A program made the translations under genes and the position numbers. Shown piece after piece: positions 24,139 to 36,650 of a DNA stretch of 64,000 nt. Every line of letters begins with the position of its first letter. The first letter of the stretch is position 1. Source of the DNA: Dentipellis sp. KUC8613. Its lineage: Eukaryota > Basidiomycota > Agaricomycetes > Russulales > Hericiaceae. Where the stretch lies: contig NSJX01000034.1 of NCBI GenBank assembly GCA_002286715.1, positions 186,001 through 250,000 on the forward strand, given 5' to 3'. Below the pieces are notes generated by a model that was not told the DNA's origin, ran no database searches, and saw nothing but the letters and a program-made list of their open reading frames with translations.

Positions 24139-26421
24139 ATGATGTCTTCCATGGTCCTTCTCGCCTTCTTACCCCTCGGCACTCTTGCAGGGCCCGGCAC
24201 GTCCTTTAGCGCACGCTCAAACCCCTCCAACGCATCTGCGTATGGTGTAACTTCGGACCCTGCCACTGCCGCGAACCAAACCTTCGACTACATCGTGGTG
24301 GGAGCGGGCACCGCCGGAACGACCATCGCCGCGCGTCTGTCCGAGAACGCGAATGTGCGTGTGCTGCTTGTAGAGGCAGGGGGCGACAATAGGACGAACC
24401 CGCTTGTGGACGACATTTATGAGTTCACCGTCGCGTATAACACGGCGCTGGACTGGGCTTGGGATACTGATCAGAATAGGACTATTCATGGGTACGTACA
24501 TTCTTTCGCGCATATATGCACGTAGATGTCAGCTCATTTTCTCCCAATTTAGTGGTAAGACACTCGGTGGTAGCTCGTCTATCAACGGCGCGACGTGGAC
24601 AAGAGGGATGAAGGAGCAGTATGACTCCTGGTCGGAGTTCTTGGACCCATCTGAAGCCAATGCGGGGTGGAATTGGGACGGAATATTCCCTTATATGAAA
24701 AAGGTATCTATCCTATACATCCTCAAATCGAAGAGAGGATCTTATGTACAACGCGGACAGGCCGAAGGATTCCACCCACCGAACGCGACTCAACGTGCGG
24801 TCGGCGCTAATGATGTCCCAGAATATCATGGCTTCACAGGACCGGTTCAAGCCACGTTTCCAAAGCTGATGTTTGCAGGACCCCAAGAACCATATTTCGC
24901 GCAGACGGCTGCTAATGTCACTGGTCTCGAGATATTACCGGATCTGAATGGTGGCGACCCGCACTGCGTGTCATTCGTGCCAAATGTACGTATCAGTTTA
25001 CTAGATGCACTTCCGAAATTCTTAAATAAACGGCTGTGTGCAGTCCCTAGACCCGCAAAAGAATGACAGTCGCTCGTCTGCGGCGACCGCGTATCTTTCT
25101 CCTGCAGAGCATAAGCGCACGAACTGGCTTACCCTGATAAATCACCAGGTATCTCACAAACGACATCCCCCGATATATATATGATACTCATAAGTGACAG
25201 GTGACAAAGATTATCTTCGCTCCCAATAGTACCGAAAACCAGATCGCAACCGGTGTATCATTTGCTACTCAAGGAGGACCAACGTACACCGCGAACGTCC
25301 GACGAGACGTCATATTGTCCGCGGGCGCCATCAGCTCTCCCGCTCTCCTCCAACTTTCAGGGATCGGCAATGCCACGCATCTCTCTTCAATTGGCATCAC
25401 TCCCTTAGTCGACCTTCCAGCTGTTGGACTCAATCTACAGGAACAGACGCTAGGTGCCGTGGGTGCACACGGAACGGGATTCGACCCTAAGGGAAAGGGC
25501 CCGTCGGATGTGATAGCGTTCCCTGGTCTGAAGGAGGTATTTGGTGATGATGCCGAGGAGCTAGGACAGGGTATTGTGGCAAATTTGACCAGCTGGGCAC
25601 AGGATATGGTGGGCAGGGGTGCAGCGGTGAGTGTTGAGGAGCTGGAGAAGGCATACAAGATACAGGCGGGACTGATCATCAATTCAAGCGGTAAGCTTCA
25701 GCATTCAGACATAATCAGTCACACTGACTCTGACTGGCCTGCAGCGCCGATTCTGGAACTCTTATATAACACGGGTTCCCCAGAGTAAGGCTGTTTATCT
25801 TTCGTTGTAGATTCAGCCTGACAGGAGTACAGTGACCTTGGCATTGTAATGTGGCCTCTCCTGCCATTCAGTCGGGGAAATGTTGCTATAACTGTACGCA
25901 TCTTTCTCCTTCTGTTCTTCCGGATATCACTAACACGGCGTATCGTATTAGTCTACGGACCCGTTCACAAAGCCGGAAGTTAATGTCAACTACTTCGGCG
26001 TCCCCTTTGACCTCGAAGTGGGAGTCGCTGGCTTGACGATGGCCCGCAAGATATTCCAGACGCCACCTCTCAGGTTCGTTCTCTTCTTTGTCCACGCTTC
26101 ATCTTCAGTGCTTGATCCAGAATAATGCATCTCAGCTCACTTTCCGTCGGCGAAACGCTCCCTGGGTTTACCATCGTCCCCGCTGACAACCCCTTCGACG
26201 CCTGGGCGGACTGGTTCAAGTCCATTTTCCAAGCGAACTGCCATCCGATCGCGACGACGGCGCTCGGCGGTGTGGTCGACGCGCAGCTCAAGGTGCATGG
26301 GACGGCTAACGTGCGCGTCGCGGACGCGGGCATTATTCCGCTGCAGCTGAGTGCGCATCTGCAGAGTACAGTATATGGGATTGCGGAGAAGGCGGCGGAT
26401 ATTTTGAAGAGTGGTCTCTGA
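24139..26421 (+). CDS. Secreted GMC oxidoreductase (AA3-type)
   Basis: FAD-dependent glucose-methanol-choline oxidoreductase, the family of fungal aryl-alcohol oxidases, glucose oxidases and related enzymes that supply peroxide or quinone reduction in lignocellulose decay. A hydrophobic signal peptide (first about 18 residues) precedes several N-glycosylation sequons. The Rossmann motif is [17 protein letters not shown] with [11 protein letters not shown] signature 1 is [12 protein letters not shown] and signature 2 is [18 protein letters not shown]. The C-terminal catalytic pair sits in [12 protein letters not shown] (His) and [20 protein letters not shown] (His/Asn position). Eight introns, all GT-AG, join cleanly to give about 600 residues. 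Substrate cannot be told from sequence. No damage seen. Confidence 0.88.
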
Positions 26422-26596
26422 TGGTATTCGACTCTGCATAATTTTTCCTTTCGATAGGACGTCCATGATACTACCAAGTTTTCAAGACATTAGTTAAATA
26501 ACGACGCATGCTACTATGGTTCCTATTTTCGAAACCGACTCTTAGTACCCCGTTGACTCTGCTTAGTTGTAATTACTGCTACTCAAAATGAATCAC

Positions 26597-29267
26597 TCAA
26601 AGAAAAGGTTGCGCCTGTAGCGTCCAAAGCCGTGCATACTCCCCCCCTTTCGTTAGCAGCTGATTATGCGTCCCTACCTCGATAAGTCGGGAATCATTCA
26701 TGTACCTGTTGCCTTGGTCAGATACCTCGAGAAGAGAACAGAAAGGGGAGATTTGCCGTACACAATCACATCTGCATGCCTCGTCAAGTTGCCGAAGCGG
26801 TGCGAGGAGAATATCATCGTTTTCTGTCCTCTCAATTCGCGCAATCTCGCGAACAGATCTAATGAACTTCATGATAAGCTTTTGGGGCGGCTGCTCATGA
26901 AAAGAACGAACCGTGCTCGGCTGTTGGGTCCAGCGAAGCGCTGGGTTCATCGAACATAAGTAGTCCTATATCTGTCGAGGCTGGCCCGACAGCGAACCGC
27001 ATAAATGTCCTCGATCTGTCGCAAATCGGTCCCCTGTAAGAGCGAGAAGAATATCGTAATCCAAAATCACGAACAGCGCAAGTCTCTGCATTTCCCCTCC
27101 ACTCAAGTGGATCCTCCGCGGGGTACGAATTGCATCATGAGTGGGCGGCTTGGCATCTCCGGGCAGGGCATGAGTAGAATACAAGTTTGAGACAGGCCTT
27201 TCAAGGTATGTCTCCCAGCCGTCCGGGAGGCGGTTGATCACCTCTTCCGCCCCGCCGAGTCGGGCGGCTTCTCGGATTTGCTCTTCATTGTGAGTTGCGT
27301 CAGGATCGCCAAGCGCGATGTTTTCACCGACCTGAAGGGCGGAAGGCGTCATGGTAAGTATGCAATCTGGTAATAAGAACAGCTTACTGACCGACAGCGG
27401 GAAATGAGTGTAGTCCTGGAACAGGATGGCCATTGCACGTCGAAGGTCTGCTAATTTCAGTGTCTTAATATCGATTCCGTCAATCAAGATCTCGCCGTCA
27501 GTCGCATCATGTAGGCGGGCCACTAGCTTGAGGATAGTGCTTTTTCCGGAGCCATTGGCCCCGACGACGACCTGGAAGACGATGTAATGCAGGGTCAACT
27601 TTGGGAGAAAAGATCGCTCACGCATAATTGGCCTGGTTCAAGCTTGAAGGAAGCATTTCGTAAGGCGTATTCTTCCGTGCCGGGATACTTGAATGAAACA
27701 TTCCTACAAGCAGCATAAGATTGACGTTGACTTCCCTGTATTGCGGTCGCGCGTACCTGAATTCGACGCCTATCCCAAAACGAACCGTCTTGCTGTCTTC
27801 AGGAAACGGCTTTTCCCCGTCTAGCACTTGATTAGGTATATTCCCTACCTCGTACAATTTCTGAAGGTTAGACATGTTTCGTGAAAGCGATTGTGCTTGA
27901 TAGCGAAGGGTCCTGATCTTTTCTATGAATGTCCCTGCGGAGTTCTGGATCAAGTTGAGTGAGACGAGCGACACGGGGATCGACGCCGGGTATTGCGCAG
28001 CGCGCAGAGCAAATGCGACCTAAGTGCATAGATTAACATATCGTCGTGCAGGGGTTTGAAATCCGAACATGAGATGAACGCACCTGCGGCAGTTGATGTA
28101 ATGGCTTTTCGAGGATCCTGCGTAACATTGTATATCCGCCCCGCGAGATGGTTAGAAAGCTCCAGTAAGTACTCGCGAGGTCGCCCACTCGGTCTACAGC
28201 TTCACGATATTCTGATGCGGGGATCAGACATGCCAATGAGTCGACGCGTATGTAGAGGTATAGCGAGGAGACTCACGAGTAGTCATGCGGTCCGTGAGAG
28301 ACCCTGCCACGATTTCTTGCCTATATACATACTCCGATATCGCCAGCCTCAAGCCCTTCATCCTCAAGAAATCTTTGTTGTGTATAGTAGCGGACCAGTC
28401 TGCACAACATTCGATCAGAAACGTACAGCTCAGGCAGAAAGAATATGAACTTGCGTTTGCACGACCCAATTATCGACCTGGAGTTAATCCAAGGCGTATA
28501 GCGAGTCAGCAAAATCAGCACAGCAAGCAGCATCCCATCCCTCTGTCCCCACAGCACTCCGAGCAGCACCAGCGCCTCCGACACGGCCTGCAACCCGACA
28601 GACACAGAATGGAAACAGCTGTCTATCGCTTGCCACGCCACACTGTTCGCCAAAGGGGCCGACGCCGCATCCACCTGCGCCTGCACGACCCCATCCGTGT
28701 ATGTAGGCACGTCCAGCCGCGCCTCGGCGTGGAACAGGTACACGTCGTAGTGCCTTGCGATGCGCTCGTTGAGCCGATTGGAGCTGGTCACCAGGAGGGC
28801 GCTGAGAAGCCCCAACGCGAGGTCGCAGAGAAAGTGGCCACCCGCGCTTTGGAGCAGCAGCCTCTTGTCGACCGTCCTGTGGTCGACTGCGGTCTGCACC
28901 TAGAGAACCATCGAAGCCTCTGAGCCCTGTATTTTCGAGAAAGCGAGGGATCAAAGCGACTTACGACAGCCAGCACCTGGCCGCTGTACCAGAGACTCAA
29001 AGCAGGCAGCAACGACTGGGCCACAGTGCCGAGAGCATGCACAAGCAACCAGTACCCACACGTGCGACTGACGTCCCGGATAGTACGCCACAGGTACGGC
29101 AGGTTTTCGATGGCGCTGGCGTAGTCGTCCCACTGCTCCCTCCAGCTGCTGGGCAAGAACGTTCGTCGGGGCTCGTCTTGGAGGTACACGTCCCAAACGC
29201 CGTATTTGTAGTGTCGTACGTGGCCTCCGTCTCCATCGACTGAGGTTTCTGTCTCTGCATGTCCCAT
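26597..29267 (-). CDS. ABC half-transporter, copy A
   Basis: One transmembrane domain fused to one nucleotide-binding domain, so it must dimerise. The N-terminus has GVWDVYLQDEPRRTF and LPYLWRTIRDVSRT, then TM segments (YWLLVHALGTVAQSLLPAL and more). The NBD has Walker A GANGSGKST, Q-loop ILFQDYTHFP, signature LSGGEMQRLAL, Walker B GLLMFDEPSASLDP and the H-loop in FSSHRFGNL. The Walker B and H-loop regions look frame-broken until three 50-60 nt introns are removed (the last with donor GTACGG), after which the protein is intact to LWTLQAQPFL. About 700 residues. It is a paralogue of the adjacent copy B, in the same orientation. Substrate is unknown. Confidence 0.85.
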
Positions 29268-29775
29268 GGCGGAGTCGTGTTAAGTCGCGTGGCGTTGCCT
29301 GGGGATGACTTCTGGGGGTGATTTGGCGGAAAGAAGGTATAAAGAGGGCACCTAGCACCTACCTGTATCCTCTTATACTAAGACCGAGAAGCTGGTGGAG
29401 TTAGAAATTATAGCTCAGCTTTGTTCCTAACTGGTATCAGATTTACCGCCCTAGGGACGTTATCTGACGGTATCAGTAGAGGCGTCGACGTACCACTCGC
29501 GATGTGCACGTAGCCAAAGATCCGCACTACATCTCCCAGGCGCAGCTGACATGTAGAAAGACGGTGGACGAGCCAGTACCGATGCTGCAGACTCACTGTT
29601 CTCAGCACAAGCACACTAATACCAACAGCTGTCGGATAGCTGGATGCTGGTGATAGGTGCAGATAGCTGGAGATTGGCGATGGGCTGTGCATCAGAGAAG
29701 CCCGCCAGGCACTCCTAGGTTCGACGTTCGACGTTCGACATTCACGCCTGAGGACCGTGTGCAACTCGTTGTCAT
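29268..29775. promoter_or_regulatory. Spacer between tandem ABC genes
   Basis: 508 bp holding the promoter of copy A and the 3' end of copy B. A short direct repeat of ttcgacg occurs three times at 29720-29741. No coding sequence. Confidence 0.4.
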
Positions 29776-32567
29776 TCATAAGAAGGCCTGGGCCTGCATC
29801 TTCCACAGCCGCGCGTAATCCCCTTCACGCTTCAAGAGCTCGTCGTGCGTCCCTGCCTCTAGGATCCGGGAATCGTTCATATACCTAAAACGGATGAAAG
29901 GCGAAGACGACGGGCACGTCCAAAATTTAGAGCTGTATAAGGTTTATGAATGGAAGCCAAAGCTTACAAGATAACATCTGCATGTCGCGTGAGATTGCCA
30001 AAGCGGTGCGTGGAGAACACCATCGTCTTGCTGCCACGCAATTCGCGCAGTCGCGCGAATAAATCTACAAGTCAAAGCGTTCAGCTTTGTGCTCTAGGTG
30101 GTAGGGATAAAAGCTTACCGTGCTCAGCCGTGGGGTCCAAGGAGGCACTCGGCTCATCAAAGAGCAAGAGGCCCACTTTCACCTCGTAAGGTGATGATCG
30201 CATGAACGTACGTGCCCTAGGAGCCCATCAGCAACACGGATAGACGCGTGGGAACAACTACCTACACTGCAAGCCTCTGCAGCTGACCGCCACTGAGACC
30301 AATCTTAGTGGCGTCCGGTGCTGCCATGTGAGCCCGCAGAATATCGAAGTTGACAGGTTTCCCGAAGAGGGTCTTCGAGGCCTTCGGCACACCCGAGTAC
30401 AAATCGCGAACGGGCCTCTCGAGGTAGGTGTCGAAGCCTTCTGGGAGGCGGCTGATGAGCTCCTCGGCGCCGCCAAGCCTGGCAGCGGAACGGATCCTCT
30501 CATCGTCATGTGCATTCTCTGGGTCGCCTAAGGCGATGTTATCCCTAACCTGAGAGCCTCACGTTCGTGAGGACACACATGGAGATATGGGGAAGCGAGG
30601 GCCCACTCACTGAAAGAGGAAAGTGGGTATAATCTTGGAATAATATCGCCATCGCTCGTCTGAGATCTTCTAATTTGAGCAGCTGGATGTTCTTGTTATC
30701 GACAAGAATCTCGCCCTCGGTTACATCGTACAATCTTGCCACCAGCTTCAATATGGTGCTTTTTCCAGAGCCATTTGCTCCAACAATAACCTAGGCGGAG
30801 GATTGTAATCAGTTGAGCAGCCTTCCTGATATCGCAAATCACTTACGCAAAGCTGCCCCGGCTCAATTCTGAACGAGACGTCTCGCAGAGCGTACTCTCT
30901 ACTGCCGGCATATCTAAAAGACACACGTCTACTCATACACATTTCAATCGCCATGCACGCAGCTAGCATTGAAGGGGACTTGCCTAAATTCGAGCGAAAC
31001 GCCCGCATGCACGGTTTGCGAATTTTCAGGGAAAGGCATCCTGCCGTCAGGGATCTTATTTGGGATGTTCGCAGCTTCGTAGAGCTTCCGCAGGTTAGCC
31101 ATCTGTTCAGACAGTGACTGCGCCTGGGAGGAGAATTGTGAAATCGTAGACACAAAGGTCTGTGAGGACTGTTGGATGAGGTTGAGGGAAACGAGCGATA
31201 TAGGTATGGAGGCTGGATACTGCACAGCGCGCAGTGTGAATACAATCTAGAGGATATTGAGGTTAATCGAGTAAGAACAGCTTTCCGTGTTGAGATGTAT
31301 GAACGCACCTGCGGCAGCTCGGTCAGTGGTTCCTGCAGCGAATCGCGCAGGCTTGACAAGCGTGAAGCTGACCACGTGGAGTAGATGCTCCAGAAATCGC
31401 CCGCTTTGTCCCCAAGCTTACCCACAAGCTCGCGATATTCTGGGCACCGATTAGAATAGTGTCGGTCCCATCACTGCATCACTTACGTTCAGTGAGATAT
31501 TTGTCCATTGAACCTGCAACGAGCTCCTGCCGATGGCGGGGGTCAGATATGATGCGTTTTAGACCCTCCATCTTCAAGAATTTTCTGCTGCGCGTAGTCG
31601 CCGCCCAGACTGCAGAATATACCGTTATTGAAAACAGGGACAGACCTATGACAAGATGTCATACCTCCGTTCATCGGGAGAATCGTATGCTCCGACCAAG
31701 CGACCAGGTGGTGACATTGCGACAAAAGAGCGAGCACAAATCCGTCGCGATGTTCGCTCAGCACTCCAACGAGTACAACAAATTGAGAGAACACGCGCAG
31801 CGCAGTCGACGCAATCTCGAATAAGGTCGATATAGACGACCATGCGATACTCGTCCGGTCAGACGGGACGATAGCATCCAGCTGTCTCGCAATGACGGGA
31901 TCCTCGTATGTCGGCACGTCCAAGCGTGCCATGGAGTGGAATATGTGTATCGAGTAGTAGCGCTTGATGTGCCCATTGAGCTGTGTTGATATCCGCGTCT
32001 TGACGTGGATCAGCAGACGTTGTGCGACGGTGCATAGCACACGGCCGCCGGCGATTCGGAAGAGGAGCTGCTTGTCGACTTTCCGGTGGTCGACCGCGTC
32101 TTGGACCTATCCCGTTCTACAATTGGCACTAAAGCACGAGCTGAAGTATGATGGCAGACTCACAATATTCAGCATCTGGCCCGAATACCTTCTCCACCTT
32201 CAACACGCGCCCAGCCCAGAAGTAATACGAGTACTCACCAGAGCGTCAAGGCCGGTGCTAGCGAGAACAGAAACACCACAAGGGCATACGTGAGTAGCAA
32301 ATGCCACCCATCCCTGCTGATGTCCCGAATCGTTCTCCAGAGGTAGGGCAGGTCGTGGACGATCGTCGCATACTCCTCCAGGCGCACCCTCCACGCGCTC
32401 GGGAGGTACGACACGTAGGGCTCCTCGGGGACATAGAGCTCCCAGACGCCTATGCGGTAGTGCTTGATGCGTGTGGCATCGGACTGCGAGCTCCGGGAGC
32501 TGGTGCGAGAGGATGAGCTGCGCTGGGTTTGCGTTTGCGGTTGCGGTTGCGGGCGGTGGCCGTTCAT
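29776..32567 (-). CDS. ABC half-transporter, copy B
   Basis: Same architecture as copy A: N-terminal GVWELYVPEEPYVSY and LPYLWRTIRDISRD, TM domain, then an NBD. The NBD has KSTILKLVARL after Walker A, ILFQDYTHFP, LSGGQLQRLA, GLLLFDEPSASLDP and the end motif YMNDSRILEAGTHDELL. The stop is TGA at 29776-29778, far beyond the last long uninterrupted frame; it is placed by continuing the homology with copy A to LWKMQAQAFL. The N-terminus differs by a Gln/Thr/Ser-rich lead (residues 1-32). Introns lie at positions similar to copy A, supporting tandem gene duplication rather than retroposition. Confidence 0.85.
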
Positions 32568-32940
32568 GGGCGCCTGTGCGATTTACGGTGTACGGTCGAT
32601 GGTTTCGCGAGAAAGAGTCAGTTGGGTATGCGCGTCCCGTGGTCAGTAGTGTCGTGGTTATTGGACGATGGGGTGGTACAGAGGGCGAGGCCGTAGCGAC
32701 AGGAGAGATGAAGCAGGATATGGGGTAGTAGTGTACAAGAGCATCGTGTTCGCATTCAATTGAACGCGAGTTCATTCTAGCTCTCGACGCGCGTGACGGA
32801 CGCGTCGACGCACCTCATTGGCTGTTCAGCTTTTTCAACAAAATCTCTTCCAAAGCGATACTCGAGAGATTATAGATCATGAAGTTCATTCACAAGAGAA
32901 CGGCCAGGTACATCGCGTATACGGTACAGCAAACCATGTT
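32568..32940. other. Spacer: ABC copy B promoter and NIC96 3' end
   Basis: 373 bp with no gene. A run of cgcgtgacggacgcgtcgacgc near 32790-32812 is a CpG-rich near-palindrome that could be a binding site, with no further support. Confidence 0.35.
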
Positions 32941-35900
32941 TTACAGAGCAATTTCAACATCCAACCTCGCGAGATACGAGTACACGTCCGGCGACAAGCG
33001 ATACTTGAGCAGACCAGCGAAGATCATCAAGGATCTCGACTTGCGCCGCAGCGTAGTGAGGGTCTGAAGGATTCAATGATCAGAGAGACTTCAGGGAAAT
33101 TGGCAAAAATATCACATACCATCTGTCTCGTCGCATCTGGCACCGAGGACACCTTGACCTTCTGGTAGACAGCAGCAATGCAGTCCATCGCGAGCGGCAG
33201 GTAGGTCTGCAGGTTCCGCTGCAGCGCCTCATGCAGGTCTTTGAACTCTTCGGTTCTGCGCGTAATCTTGCCAACGTCACCGTCAAGAGGAATCAAGTCT
33301 AGCGACTCCATGATCTACAAAACACGTTAGCCAACTGCACTTCCTCTTCACATTATGGGCGATCACTCACATCAAGCGCGATATCGACCTTACCCTCCGC
33401 CTTCGCATTCATCGCCTCGCGGATCCTGAGCAGACGCACCACCGCCTCGCGGTCCTTGCCCACCGCGCGGTTCGTGCGCTCGTAGTGCCGGATGATGTCC
33501 GCCGCGGTCTGCTCGACCGCCTTGCCCTTCTCGCCGCCGCCGTTCGGCTGCGACACTGTGTTCCCGAGCGCCTGCGCGAGGCACGAGACGACGGTCGGGT
33601 AGTCGCTCGCGAGGTTGTACAGCTTGATCGCCTCGAGCACGCGGTCGTTCTCCTCCGAGTGCTTCGCGGCGCGCACGAGGATGTGTGCGTTGAAGTCGCG
33701 TGCGTCCTGCAGCTTGAGAAGGGGCGCGCCTTGCTCGATGGCACCGGTCTGCGCAGGGTCAACAGGTCATCTATAGAGACAGAAGGGAGCGACTCACGAA
33801 GCGCGATCCATCGGGTCTGAACCCGCCGACGAGCTCGTCCCATGCAGGGCCAGAGTTGGCGAGAATGATGATCCTGCGCACCAATTCCCAGGCGTTCTCG
33901 ACCTGCTCCTTGCCCACACCGGGCTGATCCGCAGAGAGCGTCACGCAATACACATATTGCAACGCCTCCTTCGCGTCCATCTTGACAAACTGGCGGACAT
34001 AGCGCCAGATGAGCGTCGACAGGCTAAGGGCTGGCGGCTGACCGGGTGAAAGTGTCACTGAATAAGACAAGCTCAGTCTGTCATTCAGATGTGATATAAG
34101 GATGAGCACGTACAGGGCGTCACATCGGAAGTTTCTGCGCGCGAAGGGACGCGGAGCAGCCCGTGATACGCAAGTGCAATAGCCATATGGACGGCCTCAA
34201 TCTCGGTTTCGGGGTGATCCCAGAGTGCAGCAACAGCCTAGAAAGGAAGTCTCAGCATGACCCCGACCCGGGATACGAGCGCTGTGACTGACCCTCTCGA
34301 ATTGGCCAGACATGAGCAGTACCATTGGCCACAGACCAGTACGGCCGCCCTTCCCAGGCGGGCCTTCGAAGTGGCGCTCGCCATAGCCAAGGAGAATCTC
34401 ACCAAGTGCACGGAGGCCGCCGGTCTCTTCCTCATCAACCTATCGCAAAGTGAGCGAGACACTTGAGAGGTTTCGACTGTACGATCATACCATGCTCAGC
34501 TGGAACCAGAGCCAGTCCTCTGCGGTGTTGGTGACGAGAGGGACAGTGCGGCGAGTGTGGTCGAGCTTGCCCATCAGCTTGTACAAGGCGAGCTTGAAGG
34601 GATCCACTGTCGCCGAATGCAACATATGTGCATTGTAGATCGACTGAATGTGATCCCGATGCGGTTTCGGGAGACTGAATATGATATCAACAACATGGTA
34701 CTAGAAAGGTGAGCACGAGAGCATACCGTCTGTCGGGCGACTCGAGCCACGCACGGAAGTGCGACACGAAGCTATCCTCACGGTGCTCAATCGCCTGCTG
34801 ATACTGCAGCGCCTCCGCAAGCGCCTCCTGCGCATGCCCCGTCCGCACCAAGAAGAACAACTTCGCCCACAGCGGCTGGCTCGCCACCAGCTACCCAACC
34901 CGAAGTCCCAATCAGCCTCACCACCCCAAACAAACAAATACACAGGAGACCAAACGCACCTCAATCCGGTCTTGCCACTCCCCGCCGCGGTAGTACCTTA
35001 CGAGCAAGAACGCGCGCACCTTGTTCGCAAAGCTCGGGTCGCCGCCGAGCCGCGCCTCGAACGGGCGCGCCTGCACCGTGCGCTCGACGACGTCCATGTA
35101 CTGCTCCTCGAGCGCCGCGCGCGCGCCGGCCGCGATCTGCCGCCGCAGGTCCGCCGCCTCGCGCGACTCGGGGTCGGCGAGGTACGCGCGCGCGTGCTTG
35201 CGCTCGAAGAGCGGCGTGTTGAGGATGTGCGCGCCGGCGTGCTCGAGCGGCGGGAGCGCGGGCGGCTCGCCGGTGATTTTGGTGAGGGTGTTGAAGAGCT
35301 GGGGGACGGGGTGTGCGCGCTGTGCAATGAGAACAGGCCGTGGTTAGTTTTTGTGTACAGAGATGGGTGGATGGAGAAGGAGACGGACGTCTTGAACGAG
35401 GGTGAGGGAGGCTTGGAGGAGGGCGTGCACGATAGGGAAGGAGATGCCGCGCAGACGGGCGGCGTTGAGTTCTGTCACGGGGCGGTCGTACGCCATCATC
35501 TTGCTCTGCATCTGCAGACTAGGGCTTGGCCCTGTGCTCAGCTGCCATACCCCACATTCTGTCAGTGGCCGACACACGCAAGAGGCTTGTACGAGGGGTG
35601 CTCACCGCGAGCGAGCTCTTCGCATGGTGGCTCTTCTTCCACTCCGTCAGGGCCGTGTTGTCCCCGCCCACCCGCCCGCCGAGCTCCTCGAACACGCGCT
35701 TCTTGCGCGCCTCCCAGTCGCGCCGCCCGCGCTCCTCCAGCACGCGGTAGAACTCGTCCTGCGTCTCCCGCCGCGCCTCTTCTATTGTCGAGATGATGTT
35801 TTGCTCGTGTGCGTGTCGGAGGTAGCCTGCGATGTCGGTGTCTTGCAGTGGTTGGAGCGGCGAGAAAGTCGTGGATGTGTTTAGGTGCGCGATGGAGCTT

Positions 35901-36184
35901 GCGAGTGCGGGAGCATCGACATGAGCTTGCGCGAGGAGGTAGTTTCTAGGTTACGAAATAGGATTTGGGAACGAAAGCGTAAATGAGGATGGTCGGAAGG
36001 GCTCAGAAAGAGAATGAACGTACGCGCGCCCGCTATCTGCTGCGGCACCAGGCTGGCGAGACACCAGCCGACGCGACTGCGCCTCGATTTGATCGAGTGA
36101 GAGATTGACATGAGGGAGATCAGGTTTTGAGAGGTGGGAGGTGAGGGCCTTGGAAGAGGTGAGGAGGGAGGACAGGTCGGCCAT
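32941..36184 (-). CDS. NIC96: Nucleoporin Nic96/Nup93
   Basis: Scaffold linker nucleoporin of the nuclear pore inner ring. Many exons translate to a helical protein without membrane segments. The N-terminus is MADLSSLLTSSKALTSHL, then a coiled-coil-like region (ISTIEEARRETQDEFYRVL, VLEERGRRDWEARKKRVFEE). The Nic96 helical domain follows, with FANKVRAFLLVRYYRGGEW, ELVASQPLWAKLFFLVRTGH, NTAEDWLWFQLSM and SLSTLIWRYVRQFVKMDAK, all family hallmarks. The last exon ends SLMIFAGLLKYRLSPDVY...EIAL, with stop TAA at 32941-32943. The start is the first ATG after the CT-rich leader. Intron-rich but intact; roughly 850-900 residues, as usual for the family. Confidence 0.92.
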
Positions 36185-36650
36185 GGTCGTTGGAAGTTCT
36201 TTCTCTCCTCGTTGTAGTGGCGTCAGCGGGCAATGCTACCTTTACTTGGTTCGGATCAATGTCCCTCTGGAAGTGGTAGACAACAAGGAGCATTCACCTG
36301 CACGTTGGCCCTTAGAGCATGTAATGAGGGAGGGAAAGAACACAACTGAACACGCTTGACGCGACGCGCCTACTTACGCGGCTACGCTGTAGCAGGCTCC
36401 GCCACAGTTTCAGACATCACAGCATTCACTTTCTTTAGAATTCATATTCCTTGTAGATCCAGACATGGCATGGTATATTTTACAACGAGGATACAATACA
36501 CAAAGTCACGTATTTTACTGAAACAGAGAAAGGACACTTACGACAGAGATCACGCCTGAATTTCATGATCACTAACAGTAGCTTTTCGATCAACACCTTC
36601 ATATATTCGCAAGTCCAGGAAGATCTACCCACATAGATGCCAGTAACATT
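36185..36650. other. Spacer: NIC96 promoter and SMN 3' flank
   Basis: 466 bp without coding evidence. It presumably holds the NIC96 promoter on the minus strand. Confidence 0.35.

Noticed and set aside
26597..27000. Apparent frameshifts and stops in the Walker B and H-loop region of ABC copy A, suggesting a pseudogene
   Set aside because: Three short GT-AG introns account for every break and yield a continuous, motif-complete protein.
6745..32567. A secondary-metabolite cluster made of APH kinase, MFS, GMC oxidase and ABC genes
   Set aside because: No core synthase (PKS, NRPS, terpene cyclase) is present and unrelated genes intervene.
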